Assembly (NCBI GenBank): GCA_024516155.1
Contig: JAJJXM010000031.1
Coordinates: 62,001 to 126,000, forward strand
Source of the DNA: Pyronema omphalodes
Taxonomy: Eukaryota > Ascomycota > Pezizomycetes > Pezizales > Pyronemataceae
Length of the DNA stretch: 64,000 bases
Direction of reading: 5' to 3'
The stretch's first letter is position 1. Each line of letters starts with the position of its first letter. This document shows positions 12,182 to 20,388 of the stretch, in pieces. Below the pieces are notes generated by a model. That model did not search any database. It was given only the letters and a program-made list of their open reading frames with translations, and had not been told where the DNA came from. The position numbers and the translations under genes are program-made.

Positions 12182-12666
12182 TGTAACGGCGAACAAGGGA
12201 GAGATAGCTGACGGAGAACCTGAGGGCTCTTCTCAATTATCCACTCTTGAGTTCAATGGATATATCCTTATAATAACTTCAACGTTAGAAACTCTTAAGC
12301 TGTGTCTAGCATCAACTTAAAGACTTTCTGTGTTTAGAAGTTAAGGAAATAAACAAAGATTTCAAGGGACAGAGAGATCCAAAGACGGGGACGAGGACGA
12401 GGACGTAAACAAAGATTTTCGACAAAGTATTTGAATTTGTAAATAAACAAATAACTGTGTAAGGAGAAAAGAAAAACAAAATAAACAAACAAAGAAACAA
12501 TCCTCTTATATACAATTTTTCCTCCTTACACGCCGAGCCACTACTTGCAGAATTTTCCCGAAAAATAACTAAGTAAACAACGCGGTCGCGGTTGCGCGTT
12601 CTAGACGCGCTAACGCGTTCGTACCAAATTAGCGTGTTTGCGTGCACAGCCTCGTCGCGCGCTCGT

Positions 12667-12750
12667 TAGCGTATCTCGCGTGCGCGATAGCGTAACTCGC
12701 GTGCGCGGTAGCGTGCTTCGCGTGCGCGTTAGCGTAACCCTAAGCGTAGT
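12667..12750. repeat. 21-bp tandem repeat in U3 of the left LTR
   Basis: Units start at 12667, 12688, 12709 and 12730 with an exact 21-bp period and the core TAGCGTAACTCGCGTGCGCGG. The fourth unit runs into the first CCCTAA motif. The same array is in the right LTR, 6257 bases downstream. Confidence 0.85.
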
Positions 12751-13184
12751 CACGCGCGCGCTTCCGTAACCCTAATCGTGCGCGTGCGTCCGTAACCCTA
12801 ACCCTAGCTGTGCGCGTACGGTCACAAACCTAACCCTAGTTTGTGTGCGTGCGGGCGCAGCCCTAACCCTAGTCACGTGAAACCAGATCAGCTGCGATTG
12901 GAAAGATGGTGCAATACTGATAAGGTCACATGACTAGATCTTATCTTATCGATAAGATGATCGTGCCCTAGCCCTAGTCACGTGTGCGCACATTAGTAGA
13001 ACAGTGCGCGTGCATACTGATCTACTATTGATTAGAACACGTGACCGATCTTATCTAATCGGATAAGATGATCGGTAGACCGTAGGTATGGAATTTCCGA
13101 AAAGGGATCCGAGCTGACCCCTAACCCTGGGGATAAGTCACGTGACCTTTTTGACAATTTGGGAATTGAGCGCAACCCTAACCC
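12738..13184. repeat. Telomere-like CCCTAA motifs in U3
   Basis: At least seven CCCTAA or CCCTAACCC motifs are scattered over about 450 bases (first at 12738-12743, last at 13176-13184). They read TTAGGG in the element's sense direction. TTAGGG is the usual telomere repeat of filamentous ascomycetes. They are separated by 20-100 bases, so this is not a captured telomere tract. The right LTR has the same set. Confidence 0.8.
12943..12958. promoter_or_regulatory. Perfect 16-bp palindrome with GATA cores in U3
   Basis: ATCTTATCGATAAGAT is self-complementary and holds two inverted GATA sites. A second, imperfect palindrome with GATA cores spans about 13045-13075. Both recur in the right LTR. They resemble paired sites for fungal GATA factors; binding is inference. 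Confidence 0.5.
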
Positions 13185-13325
13185 AGGCGAGTGACGAGTG
13201 ATGATCGAAGACCGAAGGATAATAGAAATAAATAAACAAACGAGTGCTGGATAATGAAGCGAATGATAATAGGTGAATGAATGACGAGGAGGGGGAAGGT
13301 AATAATTCTCGAGCCGTGACAGGAT

Positions 13326-13335
13326 CCCCCTTCTT
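13326..13335 (-). promoter_or_regulatory. Polypurine tract of the Gypsy element
   Basis: On the minus strand AAGAAGGGGG lies 4 bases before the 3' LTR. This is the expected place for the plus-strand DNA primer. Confidence 0.65.
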
Positions 13336-13360
13336 GGACTGAGCTCCGGCGAAGTAACTT

Positions 13361-16300
13361 CTAAGATAAGTTGGGGAGGGGTCCCGGTTTATCGGGATAC
13401 TTTTTATGAAAGTCGTCAACGGCTTTACTGTCGAAATGGAGTTCGGCGGGTTCCCAATCGGGCATATCGTATCCAACCCATTTAACCATATACTGAAGTT
13501 TCTTCCGGTGAATTCGGGAGTCGAGGATAGCTTCGATGAAGTATTCGTCTTCACCGTCGATTTCCACCGGGGGTGGTGGGTCTGATTGTTGACCGGGGTA
13601 GGGGTCATTCGCAGCGGGTTCCAATAAGGAAACATGTTGAACGTTGTGACATTTCATTGTCGGAGGTAGTTCTAATCGATAGGCATAGGGGGATACTTTG
13701 GCGATAATCTTGAGGGGTCCGTAACGTTTGTTGTCTAATTTCCGGGAGGGTCGACGGGTTTTCCAATTACGGGCATTCATCCATACCAGATCTCCGGGCT
13801 GATAATTCGGTGACGGGAGTCGATGTTTATCGGCATTCTCTTGATAACGTAGATTAGCTCTGTTGATCTCAGCTCGTAAATGGTTATGGATTTCGGCGAG
13901 GGTTTTCGAAGTTGTGAGAGCCCGTCGATCGTTTACATCGTTCGTAGCTGCTGGAAGTAAATCGAATTGACAACGGGGGTCGAATCCTTTATTAGCAAAG
14001 AACGGGGAAGTTCCCGTTGTCTCGGATGCTTGGTTATTCGCAGCGAATTCCGCTAATGGTAACCAGTCAGCCCAATCGTCTTGAAGATAGTTGACGTGAG
14101 CTCGGAGGTATTGTTCCATAATGGCGTTCATTCGTTCTGTTTGGCCGTCCGTTTGAGGATGGAATGCTGTAGATAATCGAGGCTCGATTCCCAAACGTCG
14201 ACAGAGATTCTTCCAAAACAAAGCAGCGAATTGAGGTCCTCGATCAGAGATAATGGTAAGAGGGAGTCCATGCAATCGAAAGATGTGGGTAATAAACAAA
14301 GACGATAATTCCTTTGCGTCGATGTCTGTTCGACAGGCAATCAGATGCCGTTCTTTGGTTAATCTATCCACAACTACCCAAATTGCATCACACCCATTGG
14401 ACCACGGTAATCCTGTTACGAAGTCCATTGATATGTCCTGCCAAGGTCTTTCTGGAATAGGTAGTGGACGTAGGATACCAAACGGGGCATGTCTGGTAGG
14501 TTTCGAACGTTGGCAGGTATGACAATTTCGAATATATCTCTCCACGTCTGTTCTCATCTGGGGCCACGTATAGGTTCTTGAGAGGTATTCTAATGTTTTA
14601 GATCTACCTGGGTGTCCAGCCGTAGGAGAGTCGTGGTGTTGTTGCATTAGGTGTAATCGTAGGGGTTCGTAATTCGGGACCCATAAACATCCCCGGTAGA
14701 ATAAACGGTTATTGTTTACTGTACATTCAGCTAATGTAATGTCTTTACAATAACGAGTGTTATTGTTTAGCATTTCAATAACCTTAATGGGGAATGGGTC
14801 TTTCTCGTAGGCTTCCGTAAAGAGCTGGGATAAGGTGGGGTTTGTTTGTTGTGGGTCCGGTATTACGGTTTGTTGCGAATTCGTTATTGTTTGTTGATTA
14901 CTGGGGGTAACAGCCGCAGCGTGAAGGATATTCTCTGGCTTAATGATCGTTGTGTGGTTCTCTAGGGAGCGTTCATCCCCCTCTTTAGGCAGATCTCCGG
15001 ATCGACGAGTCAGTGCGTCTGGTTTACCGCCTGCGGTACCGGGGCGGTAAACAATCTTAAAATTAAACTGAGACAAGAACTGGGACCAACGGGCTTGACG
15101 GCGGTTCAAGAGCTTTGTCGAAGTGAAATATTCCAGATTCTTATGATCTGACAGTACTCGGATGGGGTTAATAACAGATTGCAATTCGGGACGCCATTCC
15201 TCGAAGGCCCGGACGATAGCCATGAGTTCTTTATCGTATATCTCATAATTACATTCGGCGGGGGAATGTTTCTTTGAGAAGTAAGCAATAGGATGTAAGA
15301 TTCCTTCATCATCGTATTGAGAAAGAACTCCGGCGGAGACATAATCAGAAGCATCGGTTTCGACAATAACATCCCGGTCTGGGTCGAAACGAGCCAAAAC
15401 GGGGGCGGATGTAAATGTTGATTTCAATGCCTCAAAGGCCTGTTGTTGGGATTCTGACCAGACGAAAGGAACTCCTTTACGTGTGAGTAACGTAAGAGGT
15501 TGGACTATTTTTGAATAGTTCTTAACGAAACGTCGATAGAAGTTTGCAAATCCCAAAAACGCTCTAACATCTTTGAGGTTCCGGGGAGATTCCCAATCTC
15601 GAACCGCAGTAATCTTCTCAGGATCCATCTTTATACCTTCTGTACTAATGATGAGTCCTAAGTACTTTACTTCCTTCTGGTGGAACTCGCATTTCTCTGG
15701 TTTGAGATGTAACCCTGCTTTTTCGAATGCTTCGAGAATCAATTTAACATGTTGTTTATGTTCTTCGAGGTTATCCGAATAGATCAGGGTGTCATCCAAA
15801 TAGGCAGTACAGAATCGATCAAGGTAAGGTGCCAATACGTCGTTAATGAAGTTCTGAAACGTAGCAGGGGCATTGGTAAGTCCGAAGGGCATAACCAATG
15901 ATTCGAATAAACCGTACCGGGTACGAAAAGCGGTTTTCCATTCTTCCCCATTTGCCATACGTATTAAGTTATACGCCCCCCTAATGTCGAGCTTAGTGAA
16001 CCACTTAGCTCTTGAAAGGTTCATTAAGGTATCCTGCATCAGGGGAAGAGGGTAGCGATTCTTGATCGTTCCGGCGTTGATTCCACGATAATCGACCACC
16101 AAACGTAATGAACCATCGCCTTTCTTTACGAAAAGAATGGGAGCGGCCGCTGGGGACGAGGAAGCACGGATGAAACCTTTGGTAAGGTTCTCATCTAACC
16201 AACGTTTCAATTCCTCCAACTCTGGACGTGATAGGGAGTAAAGAGGACCGAAGGGAGGCTGAAAACCATCGACGAGTGATATCTTGTGATCCGACGGTCG

Positions 16301-17218
16301 ATGGGGCGGTAACTTGTCGGCGTTGACCTTTTCGAAGATTCCCAAGTACTGGTGATATTCGGGTGGTACAATAGTCTTAAGATCCGGTTCCTCTTTCTCT
16401 GGTTGAAGAGCTGTGGTGATTTCATTCAAAGATAAGGAGAATTGTTCGACTTTTCCGTAACGGTTGTTGGCATTGTTTACAATGCGTCGAAACGTCGTAG
16501 CTGAAATGGCACAGATCTTATTCTGTTGTTTCGGAGCAATACCCTTAACAGGGGTGGGTGTTAACGTGGTTCGGTGGGGGAGGCAGTTCGGTGATGAGAA
16601 TTTGATATCGTTATCGGCGAAGTTTATTGTAACATCGTGTTTACGAAGCCATGGGATTCCTAAAACGAGGGGATAATGACCAAGCCGAGTAACGTAGGCA
16701 GTTAGTAGTTCATGATGGTCTCCTATTGTACATTCGACTTCAACGTATTCGGTGATGTCTCCTGATGAAATAGGTCGTCCATCAATTACTTCGACCATTT
16801 TGGGGTTTTTCAATTGATAACGGGGGAAGTTGTGTTGGCGTGCGAAGTCTTCGTTCATGAAGGAAATTCCTGTGCATCCGCAGTCTACGAGAGCATGAGT
16901 ATCGATCTTGGTATTGTGTTCAGTTAGTGTACATGGCACGACCAAATGATTCCCATCCAATTCGTTTTCTTGTTTACTTGACAAAGAACTAGCGGATACA
17001 TAAACGATTTCCTGAGATGAAACGAAAGACGAGGCAGGGGCTGGTCCAACAACAGAGCCAACAGGCTGTTGATGGACTACTCTTTTCCCTGGTCGACGTC
17101 GGGGTTTGTTGGAATATCCAAGACCTCGGCGGCGGCTAGGCGAATCTTGCGGGAGTTGTTTGCTGCCAACGTAGAACATTCGTTCTTGAAATGATCGGCT
17201 GATCCACAATAAAGACAA
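13361..17218 (-). CDS. pol: Gypsy pol polyprotein: protease, RT, RNase H, integrase, chromodomain
   Basis: The open frame is 1285 codons with no internal stop. It overlaps gag by 142 bases in the -1 frame, so the translated part probably begins at the slippery site 17083-17089 rather than at an ATG. Domains by residue of the open frame are: aspartic protease (D112 in VDCG, a DCG instead of the usual DSG or DTG); RT (YLDD 473-476); RNase H (about 615-740, TDAS at its start); integrase with a His/Cys zinc region (about 858-902) and catalytic D932, D992 and E1028, the last two separated by 35 residues; and a C-terminal chromodomain (about 1215-1275, YMVKWVGYDMPDWEP). Chromodomains in this family can guide integration to marked chromatin. 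It is probably processed by its own protease in virus-like particles. Confidence 0.95.
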   Translation of the reverse strand: MSLLWISRSFQERMFYVGSKQLPQDSPSRRRGLGYSNKPRRRPGKRVVHQQPVGSVVGPAPASSFVSSQEIVYVSASSLSSKQENELDGNHLVVPCTLTEHNTKIDTHALVDCGCTGISFMNEDFARQHNFPRYQLKNPKMVEVIDGRPISSGDITEYVEVECTIGDHHELLTAYVTRLGHYPLVLGIPWLRKHDVTINFADNDIKFSSPNCLPHRTTLTPTPVKGIAPKQQNKICAISATTFRRIVNNANNRYGKVEQFSLSLNEITTALQPEKEEPDLKTIVPPEYHQYLGIFEKVNADKLPPHRPSDHKISLVDGFQPPFGPLYSLSRPELEELKRWLDENLTKGFIRASSSPAAAPILFVKKGDGSLRLVVDYRGINAGTIKNRYPLPLMQDTLMNLSRAKWFTKLDIRGAYNLIRMANGEEWKTAFRTRYGLFESLVMPFGLTNAPATFQNFINDVLAPYLDRFCTAYLDDTLIYSDNLEEHKQHVKLILEAFEKAGLHLKPEKCEFHQKEVKYLGLIISTEGIKMDPEKITAVRDWESPRNLKDVRAFLGFANFYRRFVKNYSKIVQPLTLLTRKGVPFVWSESQQQAFEALKSTFTSAPVLARFDPDRDVIVETDASDYVSAGVLSQYDDEGILHPIAYFSKKHSPAECNYEIYDKELMAIVRAFEEWRPELQSVINPIRVLSDHKNLEYFTSTKLLNRRQARWSQFLSQFNFKIVYRPGTAGGKPDALTRRSGDLPKEGDERSLENHTTIIKPENILHAAAVTPSNQQTITNSQQTVIPDPQQTNPTLSQLFTEAYEKDPFPIKVIEMLNNNTRYCKDITLAECTVNNNRLFYRGCLWVPNYEPLRLHLMQQHHDSPTAGHPGRSKTLEYLSRTYTWPQMRTDVERYIRNCHTCQRSKPTRHAPFGILRPLPIPERPWQDISMDFVTGLPWSNGCDAIWVVVDRLTKERHLIACRTDIDAKELSSLFITHIFRLHGLPLTIISDRGPQFAALFWKNLCRRLGIEPRLSTAFHPQTDGQTERMNAIMEQYLRAHVNYLQDDWADWLPLAEFAANNQASETTGTSPFFANKGFDPRCQFDLLPAATNDVNDRRALTTSKTLAEIHNHLRAEINRANLRYQENADKHRLPSPNYQPGDLVWMNARNWKTRRPSRKLDNKRYGPLKIIAKVSPYAYRLELPPTMKCHNVQHVSLLEPAANDPYPGQQSDPPPPVEIDGEDEYFIEAILDSRIHRKKLQYMVKWVGYDMPDWEPAELHFDSKAVDDFHKKYPDKPGPLPNLS

Positions 17219-18195
17219 AGTCCCTTAGCCATTCGTTCATCACGACGGCGTTGGTTCTGAGCCTTTTGGGAAGCTGATAGGTCCATGGGGGCCGATCCGT
17301 AATTACCACTATTGGTATTCGTTGGGTGGGACGCCGGGCGAGACGGCGTAGAGCTGGAACGACTGGGGACCGAAGAAACGTGCCGCTTTGTGGTGTTTGA
17401 ATGAGCTCGAATTCTGTAATCTAGCTTCATACAAAGATCCACAAATTTGGTGAAGTTCTGAGGTTCTTCGGCTTGGTAAACAAGACTGGTCTGAAGGTCT
17501 CGAGAGAGTCCACGCTTCAGAGCAGCCTTCTTTGCGTTTTCGTCGTAATTCAAGATGGCCATTAATCGTTGGAATTCTGCGTAGTATTGGCTAAACTCAC
17601 GGTTGCCCTGTTGAAGTTTATCCAATTCCGCAGATGCAGTACCAACTTGATCAGGATCTCCGAAGGCAGCTTCCAGAATTGTAATGAGAGCCTCAACGTC
17701 CTTAAGCTTAATCTTATCTGTAAGGACGTAGGGTTGAATTTGATTCTGAGCGTTGCCTTTGAGGTATCCATAAGTATAACGTAGCTTATGTTGATCGTCG
17801 GTAAAACGGGAGGAGTCTCCGGCGAGCTTGGATCTGACCTTCGAGATGAAGTTCAAGAGTTCCTTGCGTTCACCAGAGAACTCAGGTGGGTGGGGTAATT
17901 CGATGGGACGGGTATTCGGAAGGGGACCGTTCTTCGTAAGGGCTTGTAGAAGTCGAACGGAGGCGTTGGCGCTTTCGAGATCTCTTTCCAAATCGGTAAT
18001 TCGTTGAGCGTAGAGGGAGTTGTCCTTTCGAGCTTCTGTGAGTTCGGCTCGAAGGTCGTCCCTAAGTTGACAGTCTCGTTCGTATTCTTTTACGGCGTTA
18101 CGGACCAATTTGATCTTCGTAGGGTCCTGTTCGACCTCTAGCCTTTCGGCTTCGTTGAGGTACAGGGCCACGACGACCTTGTTGTTTTGGTCCAT
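17077..18195 (-). CDS. gag: Gypsy Gag protein, 372 aa
   Basis: It opens at MDQNN, 243 bases inside the right LTR. It has an N-terminal coiled coil (about residues 35-80), a central capsid-like helical region (about 100-270, the retrotransposon gag fold with its QQGNREFSQYYAEF segment), a Ser/Pro-rich linker and one CCHC zinc knuckle (CLYCGSADHFKNEC, about 327-340). Gag assembles the particle and packages the RNA. The frame ends in TAG at 17077-17079, two codons after the GGGAAAA slippery heptamer, so most ribosomes should make Gag and a minority Gag-Pol. Confidence 0.93.
   Translation of the reverse strand: MDQNNKVVVALYLNEAERLEVEQDPTKIKLVRNAVKEYERDCQLRDDLRAELTEARKDNSLYAQRITDLERDLESANASVRLLQALTKNGPLPNTRPIELPHPPEFSGERKELLNFISKVRSKLAGDSSRFTDDQHKLRYTYGYLKGNAQNQIQPYVLTDKIKLKDVEALITILEAAFGDPDQVGTASAELDKLQQGNREFSQYYAEFQRLMAILNYDENAKKAALKRGLSRDLQTSLVYQAEEPQNFTKFVDLCMKLDYRIRAHSNTTKRHVSSVPSRSSSTPSRPASHPTNTNSGNYGSAPMDLSASQKAQNQRRRDERMAKGLCLYCGSADHFKNECSTLAANNSRKIRLAAAEVLDIPTNPDVDQGKE
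17083..17089 (-). promoter_or_regulatory. Putative -1 ribosomal frameshift site GGGAAAA
   Basis: In the gag frame the codons are CA G GGA AAA GAG TAG, so the heptamer G GGA AAA fits the X XXY YYZ rule in phase. A -1 slip continues in the pol frame with residues KRVVHQQPVG, exactly as seen in the pol ORF. I did not model the downstream RNA structure. Confidence 0.8.
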
Positions 18196-18424
18196 TTCGA
18201 GGGATTAACGGAGGTGCCAGATGTTGGTTTCGTCGTTATATTGAATTCGAGTTGCTGCGTATTCGTTTCCGAGTTGTCGAGCAATTTCGATTTCGTCAAG
18301 GACGACGGGGTTTTCGAGGGAACGGAAGATCGGTAATAGGTTGATGAATTCGTAGAACCAGAGGTTGTGGAGCATGTAAAGCTTGTTGTAATCGAGAGTT
18401 GACGGTAGAGCCGGCAGGTCTTGA

Positions 18425-18436
18425 TTACACAGTTAT
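18425..18436 (-). promoter_or_regulatory. Putative primer-binding site, self-complementary type
   Basis: In the transcript this reads ATAACTGTGTAA and begins 2 bases after the 5' LTR. It does not start with TGG, as tRNA-primed sites do. It is a perfect 12-base complement of the LTR sequence at 18708-18719. Tf1 of fission yeast and its relatives prime from the folded 5' end of their own RNA in this way. Confidence 0.7.
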
Positions 18437-18707
18437 GTTGTAACGGCGAACAAGGGAGAGATAGCTGACGGAGAACCTGAGGGCTCTTCTCAATTATCCA
18501 CTCTTGAGTTCAATGGATATATCCTTATAATAACTTCAACGTTAGAAACTCTTAAGCTGTGTCTAGCATCAACTTAAAGACTTTCTGTGTTTAGAAGTTA
18601 AGGAAATAAACAAAGATTTCAAGGGACAGAGAGATCCAAAGACGGGGACGAGGACGAGGACGTAAACAAAGATTTTCGACAAAGTATTTGAATTTGTAAA
18701 TAAACAA

Positions 18708-18719
18708 ATAACTGTGTAA
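18708..18719 (-). promoter_or_regulatory. Putative self-primer and transcript start
   Basis: The transcript-sense sequence TTACACAGTTAT pairs perfectly with the 12-base site at 18425-18436. In Tf1 the self-primer is the extreme 5' end of the RNA. A TATA box about 43-50 bases upstream (18762-18769) makes a start near 18719 reasonable. Confidence 0.6.
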
Positions 18720-18761
18720 GGAGAAAAGAAAAACAAAATAAACAAACAAAGAAACAATCCT

Positions 18762-18769
18762 CTTATATA
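18762..18769 (-). promoter_or_regulatory. TATA box of the Gypsy 5' LTR
   Basis: TATATAAG on the minus strand, about 43-50 bases upstream of the proposed transcript start at 18719. The left LTR has the same site at 12505-12512. Confidence 0.55.
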
Positions 18770-19578
18770 CAATTTTTCCTCCTTACACGCCGAGCCACTA
18801 CTTGCAGAATTTTCCCGAAAAATAACTAAGTAAACAACGCGGTCGCGGTTGCGCGTTCTAGACGCGCTAACGCGTTCGTACCAAATTAGCGTGTTTGCGT
18901 GCACAGCCTCGTCGCGCGCTCGTTAGCGTATCTCGCGTGCGCGATAGCGTAACTCGCGTGCGCGGTAGCGTGCTTCGCGTGCGCGTTAGCGTAACCCTAA
19001 GCGTAGTCACGCGCGCGCTTCCGTAACCCTAATCGTGCGCGTGCGTCCGTAACCCTAACCCTAGCTGTGCGCGTACGGTCACAAACCTAACCCTAGTTTG
19101 TGTGCGTGCGGGCGCAGCCCTAACCCTAGTCACGTGAAACCAGATCAGCTGCGATTGGAAAGATGGTGCAATACTGATAAGGTCACATGACTAGATCTTA
19201 TCTTATCGATAAGATGATCGTGCCCTAGCCCTAGTCACGTGTGCGCACATTAGTAGAACAGTGCGCGTGCATACTGATCTACTATTGATTAGAACACGTG
19301 ACCGATCTTATCTAATCGGATAAGATGATCGGTAGACCGTAGGTATGGAATTTCCGAAAAGGGATCCGAGCTGACCCCTAACCCTGGGGATAAGTCACGT
19401 GACCTTTTTGACAATTTGGGAATTGAGCGCAACCCTAACCCAGGCGAGTGACGAGTGATGATCGAAGACCGAAGGATAATAGAAATAAATAAACAAACGA
19501 GTGCTGGATAATGAAGCGAATGATAATAGGTGAATGAATGACGAGGAGGGGGAAGGTAATAATTCTCGAGCCGTGACA

Positions 19579-19583
19579 GCGCA
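19579..19583. repeat. Target-site duplication of the Gypsy element (right)
   Basis: GCGCA, identical to 12177-12181. Removing the element and one copy restores an uninterrupted LINE ORF2 frame across the site. Confidence 0.9.
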
Positions 19584-20037
19584 CCTCAACCGGATCGCAA
19601 CGGAAACGACATCGACTATCACTCGTCGCTGGGTTAAGCAACAAACAGCGACCAGCCGTTCCTTCCGCCCCCGCCAGAAATGGGGAATCCGCCCTGAATT
19701 GGTCTCCCTACCCAAACGCCGAGCAGCTGTGTTCCTCCAGCTTGCTTCAGGCCACGCCCTCATCGGCACCCATCTGGTGCGCGTTAAGAAAAAAGAGTCG
19801 GACCGGTGCTGGTGGTGCCAGTCAGAAAAAAGACAAACCAGAGGCCATTTGTTTGGAGAATGCCCCCGCTGGCGAAAGGAGTTCAAGACGTTGAAAGAGG
19901 AGGTTGAGAGAATACGGGGACGGAGGGGAAGGCCGAGAGGAAGGCTTAAGGTGGTGGATTTATTTAGGGACGATCGACTCACGAAAGCGATCTTGGAATT
20001 TTTATCTGCAACGGAGATAGGCAGAAGATACGTATAG

Positions 20038-20373
20038 GCATGGGCAGAAGGGCCAGGTGCTTGGAGGGCGAATTGTAAATTTTTTCATTACTTTTCTTTT
20101 GATTTTCACGGTTTTTTCTTTTTAGTTATAAGAGGGGAAGGTGTGAGCGATACGGGGGACTGTCAGGTTTCGGCTGGGGTTTAGGATTTTTTTTGTTTCT
20201 TTTTGGGTGTTTCTTTATTTACTTATCTTTTCGGGGACGTCACGGGGAGCAGGAGAGTGGGGAGCCTCTTTAGGTGGTCTCGGCCACGAGGACAGGAAAA
20301 ACGGATTTAGTTTCCCGCATAGGCCTTAAAGGCCTCGAACGGTGTATGATTAAAATCAAATCAAAATCAAAAA
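20038..20373 (+). other. LINE 3' UTR with terminal hairpin and AAATC tail
   Basis: About 335 noncoding bases end in a GGCCTTAAAGGCC hairpin, then GAACGGTGTATGATT and an irregular AAATCAAATCAAAATC tail. LINE reverse transcriptases often recognise such 3' hairpins. Similar ends occur at 545-640 and 26470-26530. Confidence 0.7.
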
Positions 20374-20388
20374 TTCCTGCATCGTAAA
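20374..20388. repeat. 3' target-site duplication of the LINE
   Basis: An exact second copy of TTCCTGCATCGTAAA from 6920-6934, directly after the LINE tail. Confidence 0.9.

Larger units (their letters stand above)
12182..13321 (-). repeat. Left LTR (3' LTR of the element)
   Basis: It is 1140 bp and begins TGTAACGG and ends CCGTGACA on the plus strand, so the TG...CA ends are conserved. If transcription starts at the self-primer (12462), U3 is about 12463-13321 and R-U5 about 12182-12462. An ORF of 111 codons at 12312-12647 recurs in the right LTR with the same translation and is probably not a gene. Confidence 0.95.
12182..19578 (-). mobile_element. Intact Ty3/Gypsy chromovirus LTR retrotransposon
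   Basis: The element is 7397 bp with two 1140-bp LTRs (TGTAAC...GTGACA on the plus strand) that look identical wherever I compared them. It has a 5-bp TSD, a gag ORF, a pol ORF in the -1 frame, a polypurine tract and a putative self-priming site. Pol order is protease, RT, RNase H, integrase, chromodomain, which places it among chromoviruses. Matching LTRs plus intact ORFs argue for recent insertion and possible competence. It lies antisense inside the LINE ORF2, so it is younger than the LINE copy. Confidence 0.95.
18439..19578 (-). repeat. Right LTR (5' LTR of the element)
   Basis: It is the same length (1140 bp) as the left LTR and identical in the stretches I compared, including the 21-bp repeats and CCCTAA motifs. 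As the 5' LTR it should hold the active promoter, reading toward lower coordinates. Confidence 0.95.
8858..20037 (+). pseudogene. LINE ORF2 (endonuclease, reverse transcriptase, RNase H), frameshifted and split
   Basis: Segment 8858-11500 encodes an APE-type endonuclease (about residues 1-220; Glu38, GDFN at 132-135, SDH at 211-213) and a reverse transcriptase (about 450-720; Asp578, GLPQGSP near 634-640, catalytic FVDD at 669-672). At the C-run 11493-11501 the frame shifts. The next frame carries RNase H (WTDGS, then an E, SDAQAAL, and the HWIPGHSDIPENEEAD box) to 12181, where the Gypsy element is inserted. After 19583 the same reading frame resumes across the reconstructed target site. It encodes a C-terminal finger (CWWCQ, with H and C in GHLFGEC) and stops at 20035-20037. 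When intact it would nick DNA and copy the element RNA in place. Confidence 0.85.
6935..20373 (+). mobile_element. Full-length Tad-like non-LTR retrotransposon, interrupted by a Gypsy element
   Basis: Removing the nested LTR element and one copy of its 5-bp TSD leaves about 6.04 kb. In order it holds a short 5' leader, ORF1 (gag-like with zinc knuckles), ORF2 (APE-type endonuclease, reverse transcriptase, RNase H, C-terminal Cys/His finger), and a 3' UTR ending in a hairpin and an AAATC-rich tail. This architecture, with RNase H in ORF2, is that of the fungal Tad clade. It is more GC-rich than its flanks. Exact 15-bp TSDs mean the ends are intact. The copy cannot now encode its proteins: each ORF has a frameshift at a C-run, and ORF2 is split by the Gypsy insertion. 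The lack of heavy C-to-T decay suggests a young copy or weak RIP. Confidence 0.9.

Noticed and set aside
12312..12647. 111-codon ORF repeated in both LTRs (also 18569-18904)
   Set aside because: It spans the proposed promoter and transcript start and its composition is not protein-like. It recurs only because the LTRs match.
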